Assembly: GCF_008304605.1 (NCBI RefSeq)
Contig: NZ_PIJY01000026.1
Coordinates: forward strand, 124,001 to 188,000
Length of the DNA: 64,000 nt
From: Oceanobacillus polygoni
Lineage (GTDB): Bacteria > Bacillota > Bacilli > Bacillales > Amphibacillaceae
Reading direction: 5' to 3'
The notes beneath the pieces were generated by a model, which was not told the origin of the DNA, made no database searches, and saw nothing but the letters and a program-made list of their open reading frames with translations. The position numbers were made by a program, and so were the translations under genes. Each line of letters starts with the position of its first letter. Positions within the stretch are counted from its first letter, which is position 1. Below, piece after piece: positions 24,945 through 34,101 of this stretch.

Positions 24945-26162
24945 CTATTCCAGATAATAGTCTAATACCATACTTCCAGCACCTATTGCTGCAGCGTTTT
25001 CTCCAAGATGTCCCTTTTTAAACTTCACATCATAGCCAGGATAAAGTTTACTAATTCTATTTGAGGCAGTAGTAACTGCTGTTTCGAAAAACAAATCTAA
25101 CCGGTTAAACATCGGACCGCTTAGCACCAAATAATCGGAATGTAGCATGGTGATCATATTAGATAATGCAATTCCAGTAAAAAATCCAAAATCTCTTACT
25201 GTAGTCACACAAAGATCGTCTCCTGCTTCTAATGCAGTGCATATATCTTCAAACGTAATATCATCAGGATCTTCCAACCCTTCTGTTAGAATAGAAGGGT
25301 GACCTCGTTTTAGTTGGTGGATAATGTTTGCTTTTAAATATAAAATCGTGGAGTATGTATGAAAACAGCCGTAGTCACCACAGATGCACTTTTTGCCATT
25401 TGTATTAATGACCATATGTCCGCTTCCAAGTTTCCCAAATCTATCAGCATCACTTTTTAATAATCGGTGGTCATTCATAACCCCTATTCGTAGACCAACA
25501 CCTGCAATAATATAAGAAAGATTACCAATTTCTTCATTCAAACCCAGCTTATGTTCTGCAAGAACCGCCGTATTAATACCACTGTCCAGTATTATTTTTG
25601 TAGAGTATTTCTTTTGAAGTACTTCGACAACCTTTACATTATTCCAATGATCAGAAGGGAAATTTACGGGATCAACAATAATTCCTTTTTCTCTATCAAG
25701 CGGCTCTACAGCTCCAATCCCGATACCAATCAGCTGATCTTGCTCGATATTTCTACTGTTCAACATTTGAACTATCGTGCTTTGGATAAAATCTATTGTT
25801 TTTTTCGGAGTACTCTCTTTATTCATTTGAAAGCTTGCTTCATCTATCACGTTAAGATGCAAGTCTAACAAAAGCACTTTTGTAAAAGTACGGGAAATAT
25901 CAATACCAATGCTAAATAATTGATTGGTGTTAATAGCATACATTACCGGCTTACGACCACCACTTGATATACCAATACCACTTTCAATGATTAAACCCTC
26001 CTGTAGAAGATCATCGATAATTCTTGCACAGGTAGTTTGTTTCTGAGCCGTCTTTTCAATAATAGAGCTTTTGGTAACTGGACCGTGTTTACGAATAATA
26101 TTATAAACATGTTTCATATTCCTAACTTTCGGTGAGCCTGGATCTTTAAATTGAGTAATCAT
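24945..26162 (-). CDS. ROK-family transcriptional regulator 1
   Basis: The 405-residue protein has an N-terminal winged helix (about 20-75, VYNIIRKHGPVTKSSIIEKT) and a ROK sugar-binding domain (FSIGIDISRTFTKVLLLDL, GIGIGAVEPLDREKG). The zinc motif is CICGDYGC (about 272-279), although the following residues depart from the usual CLE. The kinase Asp of ROK enzymes is absent: DSGINTAVLAE stands where catalytic proteins have DNDANAAALGE, so it is a sensor, not a kinase. It is a close paralogue of the protein encoded at 39701-40924; both end in LGENAAAIGAG plus VLDY. It lies just after the TRAP transporter genes and may regulate them. The promoter carries a motif shared with its paralogue. Confidence 0.88.
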   Translation of the reverse strand: MITQFKDPGSPKVRNMKHVYNIIRKHGPVTKSSIIEKTAQKQTTCARIIDDLLQEGLIIESGIGISSGGRKPVMYAINTNQLFSIGIDISRTFTKVLLLDLHLNVIDEASFQMNKESTPKKTIDFIQSTIVQMLNSRNIEQDQLIGIGIGAVEPLDREKGIIVDPVNFPSDHWNNVKVVEVLQKKYSTKIILDSGINTAVLAEHKLGLNEEIGNLSYIIAGVGLRIGVMNDHRLLKSDADRFGKLGSGHMVINTNGKKCICGDYGCFHTYSTILYLKANIIHQLKRGHPSILTEGLEDPDDITFEDICTALEAGDDLCVTTVRDFGFFTGIALSNMITMLHSDYLVLSGPMFNRLDLFFETAVTTASNRISKLYPGYDVKFKKGHLGENAAAIGAGSMVLDYYLE

Positions 26163-26193
26163 TATTCTCCCTCTTTAAATTCGTTGTTAATCC

Positions 26194-26222
26194 ATTATAA
26201 CACTTTTAACCATTTTGGACAG
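26194..26222 (-). promoter_or_regulatory. Promoter of ROK regulator 1 with shared motif
   Basis: On the minus strand CTGTCC (26222-26217) and TATAAT (26200-26195, one base shifted) are about 17 bases apart. The spacer reads AAAATGGTTAAAAGTGT, nearly the same as in the ROK 2 promoter (AAAATGATTAAATGTTT). It is a candidate operator for one or both ROK proteins. Confidence 0.6.
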
Positions 26223-26297
26223 AAGTAGATATTGTTGTTTCTGAACAACTATGAATAGGTGCTTCCTAATCATAGTCCACACCTATAACATACTGTT

Positions 26298-28289
26298 CTA
26301 CAATGACCCAACTTTTCTAGCGTCTACTTTAACCAAGTCAGTTGTATTTCGATGCTTATATTCTCTTACAGAGAGACCAATAAATAAAATTAACCCGACT
26401 ACATTTAATAACCATGTATACATTTCACCTTCATAAATTGGTGAAAATAACAATAATGCAGAAACTCCGAATAATACACGTTTAAATATAGATAGATTTC
26501 TGAAAAAATACCCTACAAAGCTAATTGATAAAACGACACAACCAACAGTAACTGATAGAATTACTGCAATCCTTGTTAGACTATTAATCTCTCCTACCCC
26601 TAATAAAATAGCTGGAGAATATACAAACAAAAATGGAATCGTCAACCCAACTATTCCATAAGCCATTGATGTAAATCCAATTTTATAAGGACTCTCTTTA
26701 GCAATGGTTGATGCTGCAAAGCTTGCTACTGCAATTGGAGGCGTAAAGTTAGACATATTAGAGAAATAAAAAACAAACAAGTGGGCAGCCAATGGATGAA
26801 CACCTAATTGAACCAAGGCAGGCGCAATCAATGTAGCCACTAGCGCATAGGCTGCAACGGCCGGCATACCCATTCCTAAAATAATCGAGACTACTGCACT
26901 AGTTATTAGTAATAATAAAAGATTAGATTGACCAACATCTACAAGCGCGAGAGCCAAATTAAATCCAAAACCTGTAATTCCTACAATACCAATAACCAAT
27001 CCTGCTGCCGATAAAATAATCCCAATATTAATCAAGCTTCTTCCCGTATCAATTATTGCTTCAAGTAGCCTTCTAAAAACAGCCTTTCTTTGAGACCTTT
27101 GTAATAATAGGATGGGTATTGCAAAGAAAGATGCATAGACTCCACTAGCTGTTGGAGTATAGCCTGCAATAAATAAGAAGTAAAGTAAAACTCCAAAGAT
27201 TGGTATAATAACCCAGCCGTAAGTAAGTACTTCTTTAAACTTAGGTAGTTCCTTTTGATTAATTCCACGAAGGCCTTTTTTTCCTGCACTTAGATCTACC
27301 TGTGCGAACAAACATAGGTAATACAAGAATGCTGGAATAATAGAAGCTAGCATCACTTCAACATATGGAATTCCAAGTGTTTCAGCAATAATAAATGCCG
27401 CAATTCCCATTACTGGAGGCATAATCATTCCACCGGTTGATGATACTGCTTCAATTGCTCCCGCTTGCCTGCGAGTATATCCATTCTTTATCATTAAAGG
27501 TATCGTCATATTTCCAGTTAACATTACATTAGATACTGGCCCTCCAGACACACTTCCTACTAAACTCGAACCTACAACCGAAGCTTTTGCAGGACCTCCT
27601 CGAAATCGACCAAAAGCCGAAAAGGCAAAGTTATTAAATATTTCCCCTCCACCGAACTTTAAAAGAATCTGACCAAACAAAATAAATGCTAAGGCTATCG
27701 TCGAAGCTATATTTAACATGTAAAGCAAACTACTTGCATCAAAGTAGAGGTAATTTACTAAATGCTCAAAGGACATTCTATCTCCCTTAAGTGCTCCTGG
27801 AAAATAAGATGGAAAAAAGGCGTATACTAAAAATGCTGCTACTACCAGAACCAATGACCATCCATATAGCCTGCGTAAAGCTTCAAATATTAAAAGAATA
27901 CCCATAACAGCTAATAATACTCTATCCATCGTTACGTAGCCAAAAAATATTACAATCGTTGGGTAGAATATAGCAATATACAACCCGGAAATAAGACCAG
28001 CACTAGCAAGAATCCAATCATACCAAGGAACGCTTCCTTTGGGAGATGTTGACGTCATTGGTACTCCTATATAGACTCCTGCAAGTATCAAAGCAAGAAA
28101 TAAACCAGTATATTGCTCTAAAAATATAGCAACTCCAAACCACTGGTAAACACTTAAGATATAAAGTATTCCAGTAAGAGGAATCATAAAAAATATAAAT
28201 CTTAAAATAAAAGAAGGGACACCTTGCAACTCTCTAAAAGTACCAGACTCTTTCCTCTTTAGTTTTCTATCTAATCCTTTTTTATCCAC
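26298..28289 (-). CDS. TRAP transporter fused permease (TAXI type)
   Basis: The 663-residue integral membrane protein fuses the small and large TRAP permease subunits, as in the 4TM/12TM proteins that work with TAXI binding proteins. It has many membrane segments and the large-subunit stretches GRFRGGPAKASVVGSSLVGS, VSGGPVSNVMLTGNMTIPLM, IEAVSSTGGMIMPPVMGIAAF and ILGMGMPAVAAYALVATLIAPAL. The start is GTG at 28289, with GGAGGG 7 bases upstream. The binding-protein gene is 35 bases upstream. Such systems import small organic acids or amino acids with a sodium gradient; the substrate is unknown here. Confidence 0.92.
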   Translation of the reverse strand: MDKKGLDRKLKRKESGTFRELQGVPSFILRFIFFMIPLTGILYILSVYQWFGVAIFLEQYTGLFLALILAGVYIGVPMTSTSPKGSVPWYDWILASAGLISGLYIAIFYPTIVIFFGYVTMDRVLLAVMGILLIFEALRRLYGWSLVLVVAAFLVYAFFPSYFPGALKGDRMSFEHLVNYLYFDASSLLYMLNIASTIALAFILFGQILLKFGGGEIFNNFAFSAFGRFRGGPAKASVVGSSLVGSVSGGPVSNVMLTGNMTIPLMIKNGYTRRQAGAIEAVSSTGGMIMPPVMGIAAFIIAETLGIPYVEVMLASIIPAFLYYLCLFAQVDLSAGKKGLRGINQKELPKFKEVLTYGWVIIPIFGVLLYFLFIAGYTPTASGVYASFFAIPILLLQRSQRKAVFRRLLEAIIDTGRSLINIGIILSAAGLVIGIVGITGFGFNLALALVDVGQSNLLLLLITSAVVSIILGMGMPAVAAYALVATLIAPALVQLGVHPLAAHLFVFYFSNMSNFTPPIAVASFAASTIAKESPYKIGFTSMAYGIVGLTIPFLFVYSPAILLGVGEINSLTRIAVILSVTVGCVVLSISFVGYFFRNLSIFKRVLFGVSALLLFSPIYEGEMYTWLLNVVGLILFIGLSVREYKHRNTTDLVKVDARKVGSL

Positions 28290-28324
28290 TATTTTCCCTC
28301 CTCATTCCATACTAATTATTGAAT

Positions 28325-29374
28325 TTATTTGAATTGGTTCAATAATTCTTGCTGGTTTTCTTCAGCTATATCTGTCCACACACCTACTTCTTTGAAGAAC
28401 TTTACGGCTCCTGAGTGATAAGGGATTGCAGGTTCATCATCGAACATATTTTCCGGGTTCCAAGTTTCAAGCCACATGTACTGCTTATGCAGCTCTTCAT
28501 AGTTATTCCATAACGTTTTGACTACATTGTAGGCAACATCTTCAGATATATGGCTGTTCGTCGCTAATATAATTGGGTAGCTAACTATTGTTGTTTCATT
28601 TTTTAGTATTCCTCCTTCAAATGCGACTGGAGAAATACCAGGAACAAGCTCGGTCATTTCTTCTATCGTTTCTTCTGGAAAATCATCAATGTTTTCAGGA
28701 GATATTTCAGCCCAATCCAAGACATCGATTTCTTTCGTCGTGTCCATTTCTGTAAAAATACCGACCGTTGGTGTACCTGCAAATATCGCGTCAACCCTGT
28801 TTTCTCTTAATGCATTGACCCCCGTATTTATATCTGTTACCGGCACGCTCACTACGTCATCCCAGCTTAAACCAGCAGATGCAAGATGCGCTTCTAAAAT
28901 ATTTGGTAGTATTTGATTTCCTGTGTAGTCAGAAGCGACTCTTTTCCCTTTAAGGTCGGATATTTCCTTGATACCAGAATCTACCCTGACCGTTAAACCG
29001 CTTACCAAAATATCATTACCATTTACAAGTGTCCGTATATTCTTGTTTTTTTTAGGGTAACCATTCTCTCCCACATACGCCCAGCCTGCATCAGGATACG
29101 CAAGAATCCCTAAGTCAATTTCACCGCTATTTAATAGAGGCATCCAAGCATTAGGTCCAGAGAATGGCTTCACAGTCAATTTCAAATCTGATTTATCACT
29201 CACAACTTTTGCTAATCCGGTGGCTGCACTATGATAAGCAGATCCAGACTGATGTGCTCCAAAGCTTATAAAACCTTCATCACGGTCTGCTGATGCACTT
29301 CCACAAGCTACTAATATTCCGGTGGCGATAACTATGGACAGATACAATGAATAACGTTTTAACTTTCGAACCAA
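28325..29374 (-). CDS. TAXI-family TRAP transporter solute-binding lipoprotein
   Basis: The 349-residue protein begins with a lipoprotein signal (lipobox LVAC in ATGILVACGSAS). The mature part matches TAXI binding proteins: FISFGAHQSGSAYHSAATGLAKV, LTVKPFSGPNAWMPLLNSGEIDLG, then a second lobe with VDAIFAGTPTVGIF. It would capture substrate outside the cell and hand it to the fused permease encoded 35 bases downstream. The start is TTG at 29374, since AAGGAG lies 8 bases upstream of it; a GTG three codons earlier touches the ribosome site. Substrate cannot be predicted. Confidence 0.92.
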   Translation of the reverse strand: MVRKLKRYSLYLSIVIATGILVACGSASADRDEGFISFGAHQSGSAYHSAATGLAKVVSDKSDLKLTVKPFSGPNAWMPLLNSGEIDLGILAYPDAGWAYVGENGYPKKNKNIRTLVNGNDILVSGLTVRVDSGIKEISDLKGKRVASDYTGNQILPNILEAHLASAGLSWDDVVSVPVTDINTGVNALRENRVDAIFAGTPTVGIFTEMDTTKEIDVLDWAEISPENIDDFPEETIEEMTELVPGISPVAFEGGILKNETTIVSYPIILATNSHISEDVAYNVVKTLWNNYEELHKQYMWLETWNPENMFDDEPAIPYHSGAVKFFKEVGVWTDIAEENQQELLNQFK

Positions 29375-29438
29375 TACATTCACTCCTTACTACCGTTTAT
29401 TTTATTTCGTGCTCTTTAACATTTAAGTGTGAAATATT

Positions 29439-30257
29439 TTAGATATATATCTCCATTAAGTCTTCCGCAACAATCGACTCTCCTGTAAAACGTCCCTCTG
29501 CTTCTTCTTTAACCTCTTCAGGAATTACATTAGGCAGAAAATGTGTCATTACTAACTTTTTTGCACCTGCTTCTTGAGCAATATTCCCAGCTTGTTCCGG
29601 TGTACAATGTTCTTTTTGTAGATTTTCCCATATTTTTAAAAGTTCAGGGTCTTTTGTATCTCTGTAAACTCCAGTTTTGGATAAGGCAGCATCGAGAACA
29701 AGTACATCTGCTTCACGAGCCAGTTCAACTATATTAGGAGTAGGCGCTGTATCACCTGAAAAAACAATGACCATATCGTCTATCTCAAATCGGTACCCAA
29801 AGGTTGGTACATTATGAACCATCTCTTTAGCGGTAACTTTCGCAGGTATATCAACATGAATTTCTCCAGCCTGATCGAATTCAATAATTTTTACATCTAA
29901 AACCCCATTCTCAGGTCTGCCAAGCGATACCCGATATGCAATATCATCTTTATACATATTAATCACCGTTTCATGAAACTCTCTTATTCCTTTTGGACCT
30001 ACAACAGTAAGTTTTCTACGCCCTCTTCCCCATCCTCCTAAAAGAAATTGCCCATACCCAAAGAAGTGATCAGAATGCAAATGGGTAAACATTAAAACGT
30101 TTACATTTTCTGGTGGAATGTTTGCTTTTAATAGTTGGGTGGTCGTTCCTTCTCCACAATCAATCAAAATCGGATTACTGTTTATATGTAATACTTGTGC
30201 AGGACCCGATCTTTCTAAATCTGGACGCGGGCTTCCTGTCCCTAACATCGTGATCAC
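29439..30257 (-). CDS. Metallo-beta-lactamase-fold hydrolase 1 (RNase Z-like); 5' end uncertain
   Basis: About 272 residues with the MBL metal motif THLHSDHFFGYGQF (HxHxDH), a further His in MVHNVPTFGYRF, Asp in FSGDTAPTPN, and His in VMTHFLPN. It belongs to the RNase Z/arylsulfatase-like branch. It is a paralogue of the next protein (30397-31251): both start near LGTGSPKP and ERSGPAQV. The N-terminus is doubtful. The start is either GTG at 30257 or ATG at 30248, but neither has a ribosome site, and a terminator lies only 85 bases upstream. Its role beside TRAP transporter and amine genes is unknown; it may hydrolyse an imported ester, lactone or cyclic amide. Confidence 0.75.
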   Translation of the reverse strand: MITMLGTGSPRPDLERSGPAQVLHINSNPILIDCGEGTTTQLLKANIPPENVNVLMFTHLHSDHFFGYGQFLLGGWGRGRRKLTVVGPKGIREFHETVINMYKDDIAYRVSLGRPENGVLDVKIIEFDQAGEIHVDIPAKVTAKEMVHNVPTFGYRFEIDDMVIVFSGDTAPTPNIVELAREADVLVLDAALSKTGVYRDTKDPELLKIWENLQKEHCTPEQAGNIAQEAGAKKLVMTHFLPNVIPEEVKEEAEGRFTGESIVAEDLMEIYI

Positions 30258-30342
30258 TAACAGAGTTGGACAAATTTTATTGATACAGCACGTATTAAAA
30301 TAGTTTTCAGAGCTTGTATAGAATAAAATAAAAAAGAAAAGA

Positions 30343-30382
30343 AAAGATGCTGCCAATTTGCATTATATTTGGAAGCATCTTT
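30343..30382 (-). terminator. Terminator of MBL hydrolase 2 gene
   Basis: Arms AAAGATGCT and AGCATCTTT, extended by further imperfect pairing (CCAAAT/ATTTGG), are followed on the minus strand by TCTTTTCTTTTTTATTTTATT. It starts 15 bases after the stop of the gene at 30397. Confidence 0.75.
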
Positions 30383-30396
30383 GTAAGGTGGATTAC

Positions 30397-31251
30397 TTAA
30401 AAAACCTTGCTCTTCATATTTATTTTCTCTAAGTCTTCCCCAACAATTACTGTTCCATTAAAGTACTCACTTGCCTCTTTATAAATCTCTTCTTTGTCTG
30501 TATTCGGGAGAAGATGGGTTAAAACAAGGCACTTTACCCCGGCTTCACTGGCAATTTCTGCAGCTTGTTTAGGCGTACAATGCTCCTTTTTTAAAATCTC
30601 CCATACACGACGTATATTTGAATCGGATGATTTATTATTAAATACGGAAGAAGCAATAGCTGCATCCTGCACAAGAATATCTGCATTTTTAGCTAATTGA
30701 ACTAAGCTATCTACTGGCGCTGTGTCTCCAGAAATAACGATTGATTGACCTCCCTTTTGAAATCTAAATCCAAACGTTTTTACATTATGAACAACCGGCG
30801 TATACGTTACATTAACATTAATACCCTCAAAAGGAACATCGCCTCCCTCATCCGGTAGTTCAATAACGTTAACATCTAATAATCCTTCTCCAGAAATACC
30901 TAGGGCTGAACAACGATAATGAATATCTTCCTCAAACATGTCCAATACTTTTTCATGAAAAGCTTTTAAACCTTTAGGCCCTATAATTGTTAGTTTTGTT
31001 CTACCTAGTGACCAACCACCTAATAAAAAGTGACTGTAACCAAATACGTGATCAGAATGTAGATGCGTAAATAATACATTGTTTATATCTACTGGATTAA
31101 TATCAGAATACAATAGCTGTCGTGTAACCCCTTCTCCACAATCCACTAGCACTGGTGTATCGTCAATCATGATTACTTGTGCAGGACCAGATCTTTCCTT
31201 ATTTGGCTTAGGGCTTCCTGTTCCAAGTAATCTGACATAAAATTGATCCAT
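30397..31251 (-). CDS. Metallo-beta-lactamase-fold hydrolase 2 (RNase Z-like)
   Basis: The 284-residue protein has the metal-binding motif FTHLHSDHVFGYSHF (HxHxDH), the later ligands in PVVHNVKTF, ISGDTAPVDS and LVLTHLLPN, and the N-terminal RLLGTGSPKPNKERSGPAQ typical of this branch. It has no signal peptide. The ATG has GAGGAG 8-9 bases upstream. It is the paralogue of the next gene downstream and lies 55 bases after an aldehyde dehydrogenase gene, probably in one transcript that ends at the terminator at 30343-30382. A hydrolase acting on the same compound as the surrounding amine/aldehyde enzymes is inferred; the substrate is unknown. Confidence 0.85.
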   Translation of the reverse strand: MDQFYVRLLGTGSPKPNKERSGPAQVIMIDDTPVLVDCGEGVTRQLLYSDINPVDINNVLFTHLHSDHVFGYSHFLLGGWSLGRTKLTIIGPKGLKAFHEKVLDMFEEDIHYRCSALGISGEGLLDVNVIELPDEGGDVPFEGINVNVTYTPVVHNVKTFGFRFQKGGQSIVISGDTAPVDSLVQLAKNADILVQDAAIASSVFNNKSSDSNIRRVWEILKKEHCTPKQAAEIASEAGVKCLVLTHLLPNTDKEEIYKEASEYFNGTVIVGEDLEKINMKSKVF

Positions 31252-31305
31252 ACTTTATTCTCCTCTACTATAAAAATTAGGATACATCTCTTCTTGAATA
31301 TACAA

Positions 31306-32766
31306 TTATTCTATAATGGTAGAAATAAACTTCTTTTCGAGAAAATCTTCTAATGCTTCAGGCCCTCCTTCTCTTCCAAATCCACTTTCTTTGACACCAC
31401 CAAATGCTCCCTCTACTTGTGACAATACCGTGTCATTCACACCTACCATTCCGTATTCCAGCATTTCAGATACACGATGAGCCCGAGACAAATCAGTAGT
31501 GAAAAGATAGGCTGCAAGTCCGTAATCCGTATCATTCGCTTTTTCAATTACTTCCGCTTCAGAAGAAAACGAAAGAATAGGTGCAATAGGGCCAAATGTT
31601 TCTTCAGTAGCTACTTTCATAGTTTCATTGACATCTTTTAGCACGGTTGGGTAGAAAAAGAATCCTTTTTCACAACCTTCTGCGTCATATCTTTTACCAC
31701 CTGTTACGATTTGAGCTCCCTTATCAATAGCATCCCTCACATGACTTTCTGCTTTTTTAAGTCCATCTGGATTAATCACTGGCCCGACGTTACTCTCTTC
31801 GTTTGTTCCATCTCCCACTTTGAATTTCTTTACAGCTCTCCCCATTTCCTCTGTAAAATGATCAATAACAGATTCATGGACGTAAATTCGGTTAGGTGAA
31901 ATACAGGTCTGTCCATTATTATTAAATTTACTTCTTACAATTTGTTGAACAGCTTTGTCAACGTTACAATCTTCAAAAACGATGATAGGTGCATGCCCAC
32001 CAAGCTCCATGGATAAACGCTTTACTTGTTTGGCTGCTTTTTGGTAAAGCATCTTTCCTACAGCTGTCGATCCAGTGAATGTAATCTTACGGATTCGCTT
32101 ATCTGTTAGCCAAACCTCTCCAATTACTTGAGGATTACCAATCACTAAATTCATAACCCCTTTTGGAAATCCTACTTCTTCTGCTATCTCAAAAAACTTA
32201 ATTGCTGATAGGGGTGTTTCTTCAGACGGTTTTAAAGCAACTGTACAACCAGCTGCTAAAGCCGGGCTCAATTTACGGGCAACCATTGCAAAAGGAAAGT
32301 TCCAAGGAGTTATAGCCGCTACAGGTCCAACAGCTTCCTTCTTAATCTGCATCCTTCTTTGTGAATCTGATGATTCGATTGTTGTACCATAAATACGTCT
32401 TGCTTCTTCCGCATTCCAGCGAATATATTCTGCTCCATTCTTTACCTCCATACGAGATTGCATTAGTGGCTTTCCTGATTCCAATGTGACAAGATAAGCC
32501 AATTCTTCATGATTCTCTAATACTTTATGATACAAAGATAACAATAAATTAGCTCTTTCCACAGCAGGTTTCCTTGACCATTCTTTAAAAGCATTAGCTG
32601 CGGCTTCCACAGCTAATTTAGCTTCTGCCTCGCCACCACTAGTTACGTTAGCAATACATTCATTCGTAGCGGGATTAATCACCTCAATCACTGCATCATC
32701 TTCAGCTTTCAACCATTTTCCATTTATATAAAATCTATGAGTCTTCTGCGATTGTAAAACTGTCAT
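31306..32766 (-). CDS. Aldehyde dehydrogenase, succinate-semialdehyde dehydrogenase-like
   Basis: The 486-residue protein resembles GabD-type enzymes. It has ITPWNFPFAMVARKLSPALA, FTGSTAVGKML, catalytic Glu in ELGGHAPIIV (about 257) and catalytic Cys in NGQTCISPNRIYVHE (about 291). GabD enzymes oxidise succinate semialdehyde and related omega-aldehydes to acids with NAD(P). In this block it could oxidise the aldehyde formed by the class III aminotransferase, such as 4-aminobutanal or a semialdehyde. The ATG has AGGAGG 10 bases upstream. It lies 77 bases downstream of the alcohol dehydrogenase gene. Confidence 0.88.
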   Translation of the reverse strand: MTVLQSQKTHRFYINGKWLKAEDDAVIEVINPATNECIANVTSGGEAEAKLAVEAAANAFKEWSRKPAVERANLLLSLYHKVLENHEELAYLVTLESGKPLMQSRMEVKNGAEYIRWNAEEARRIYGTTIESSDSQRRMQIKKEAVGPVAAITPWNFPFAMVARKLSPALAAGCTVALKPSEETPLSAIKFFEIAEEVGFPKGVMNLVIGNPQVIGEVWLTDKRIRKITFTGSTAVGKMLYQKAAKQVKRLSMELGGHAPIIVFEDCNVDKAVQQIVRSKFNNNGQTCISPNRIYVHESVIDHFTEEMGRAVKKFKVGDGTNEESNVGPVINPDGLKKAESHVRDAIDKGAQIVTGGKRYDAEGCEKGFFFYPTVLKDVNETMKVATEETFGPIAPILSFSSEAEVIEKANDTDYGLAAYLFTTDLSRAHRVSEMLEYGMVGVNDTVLSQVEGAFGGVKESGFGREGGPEALEDFLEKKFISTIIE

Positions 32767-32843
32767 TATAAAGCATCCTCCTTCACATTTTAGGTAAAAT
32801 AAACGAAGTGATCGTATCTTTTTATTTCTTTATAAAATAGTTT

Positions 32844-34025
32844 TTAATATACTTTTTCAATGAGCGGATCTTCATTATAAATGCTAAGTAAAAGCTCTTT
32901 TAATTCTTCAAGAGATGCATTTCTAGGTGTAAATTTCATGCTATTTTCTTTTAATGCCTCCACGGCAATGTTTTCCAAATCTTCTTTTGTAATTCCTAAT
33001 CCTCTTAGTGCTGGAATATCAATAGCACTACTCAACTTAACAATAGTTGAGACAAGTTCTTCTGAAATAACATCTACTGATTTCTTTTCCGTATCTATAT
33101 TCATTGCAGACGCAATTTCCATATGCTTTTCTTTTACACTTTCTAATCCACTATTATAATTTACGACATACGGTAAACCGATCGCATTTGCCACTCCATG
33201 AGCAACCCCAAAACGAGATCCGAGTGGATGTGCAATCGCATGGGCTAGGCCAAGCCCTGCTTGATTAAATGCTATTCCTGCTAAGAGACTGCCAAGCATC
33301 ATGTTCCCCCGTGCTTTTAAATTAGTACCATTTTTTACAGCTTCCTCTAAATTTCCAACAATCAATTCCATCGCTTTTAAGGCATGAATATTTGATGGGA
33401 TTGATGCATTTTTTGAAACGAATGCTTCAATTGCATGGGTTAAAGCATCCATACCAGTAGCTGCAGTTATAGCTGGTGGTAAGCCAATCGTTAATGCAGG
33501 ATCAACTAATGCAATGTCTGCCCCACAATTTTCTCCAGCAATGATCATTTTCCTTTGCCTTTCTGTATCTGTAATGATTGTAAATGCAGTCACTTCACTT
33601 CCAGTTCCTGCAGTTGTTGGAATAGCAATAAGCGGTTTCGTTTTGTTCTTTACTTTTCCTCTTCCTTCATAGTCTTTAATAGAACCTGGATTGGTTAATA
33701 AAATATTAATGGCTTTTGCACAATCCATACTGCTTCCACCACCAATTGCAATTATCGCATCGGTATCTGCGACAGCAGCAACCTTATATCCCTCTTCTAC
33801 ATTTTCAATAGAAGGATTTGGATGAACTCCAGTAAAATGAGTAACCTTAATTCCTGCTTTCTCAACAGGTGCAATAATTTTATCTGCGATTCCAGCACTT
33901 TTTATCCCTTTGTCATACACAATGAATACACGCTTTGCTTGTATTTCATGAATAACCTCTGCAACAGCTATAGAGCAACCGTTTTCAAAAATCACTTTGC
34001 TTGGAACATTAAAATTAAAATTCAC
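32844..34025 (-). CDS. Iron-containing alcohol dehydrogenase
   Basis: The 393-residue enzyme belongs to the group III (iron-dependent) alcohol dehydrogenases. It has GGGSSMDCAKAIN (about 95-107, NAD binding), PTTAGTGSEVTAF, and metal ligands Asp in ALVDPALT and His residues in DALTHAIEAF, GLAHAIAHPLG and RFGVAHGVANAI. It interconverts a primary alcohol and aldehyde with NAD. The start is GTG at 34025, with GGAAGG about 10 bases upstream; the longer frame from 34061 has no ribosome site. In context it may reduce or produce the aldehyde shared with the aldehyde dehydrogenase encoded next. Confidence 0.9.
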   Translation of the reverse strand: MNFNFNVPSKVIFENGCSIAVAEVIHEIQAKRVFIVYDKGIKSAGIADKIIAPVEKAGIKVTHFTGVHPNPSIENVEEGYKVAAVADTDAIIAIGGGSSMDCAKAINILLTNPGSIKDYEGRGKVKNKTKPLIAIPTTAGTGSEVTAFTIITDTERQRKMIIAGENCGADIALVDPALTIGLPPAITAATGMDALTHAIEAFVSKNASIPSNIHALKAMELIVGNLEEAVKNGTNLKARGNMMLGSLLAGIAFNQAGLGLAHAIAHPLGSRFGVAHGVANAIGLPYVVNYNSGLESVKEKHMEIASAMNIDTEKKSVDVISEELVSTIVKLSSAIDIPALRGLGITKEDLENIAVEALKENSMKFTPRNASLEELKELLLSIYNEDPLIEKVY

Positions 34026-34101
34026 ATTCTCACTACCTTCCACTAAAATTGTAAACTCCAATACAAACAGCTATATTAAAAGTTAGTACATTACTGCTTC
34101 A

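Noticed and set aside
24945-26162. ROK proteins as sugar kinases
   Set aside because: They have an N-terminal winged helix and the catalytic Asp of the kinase motif is replaced.
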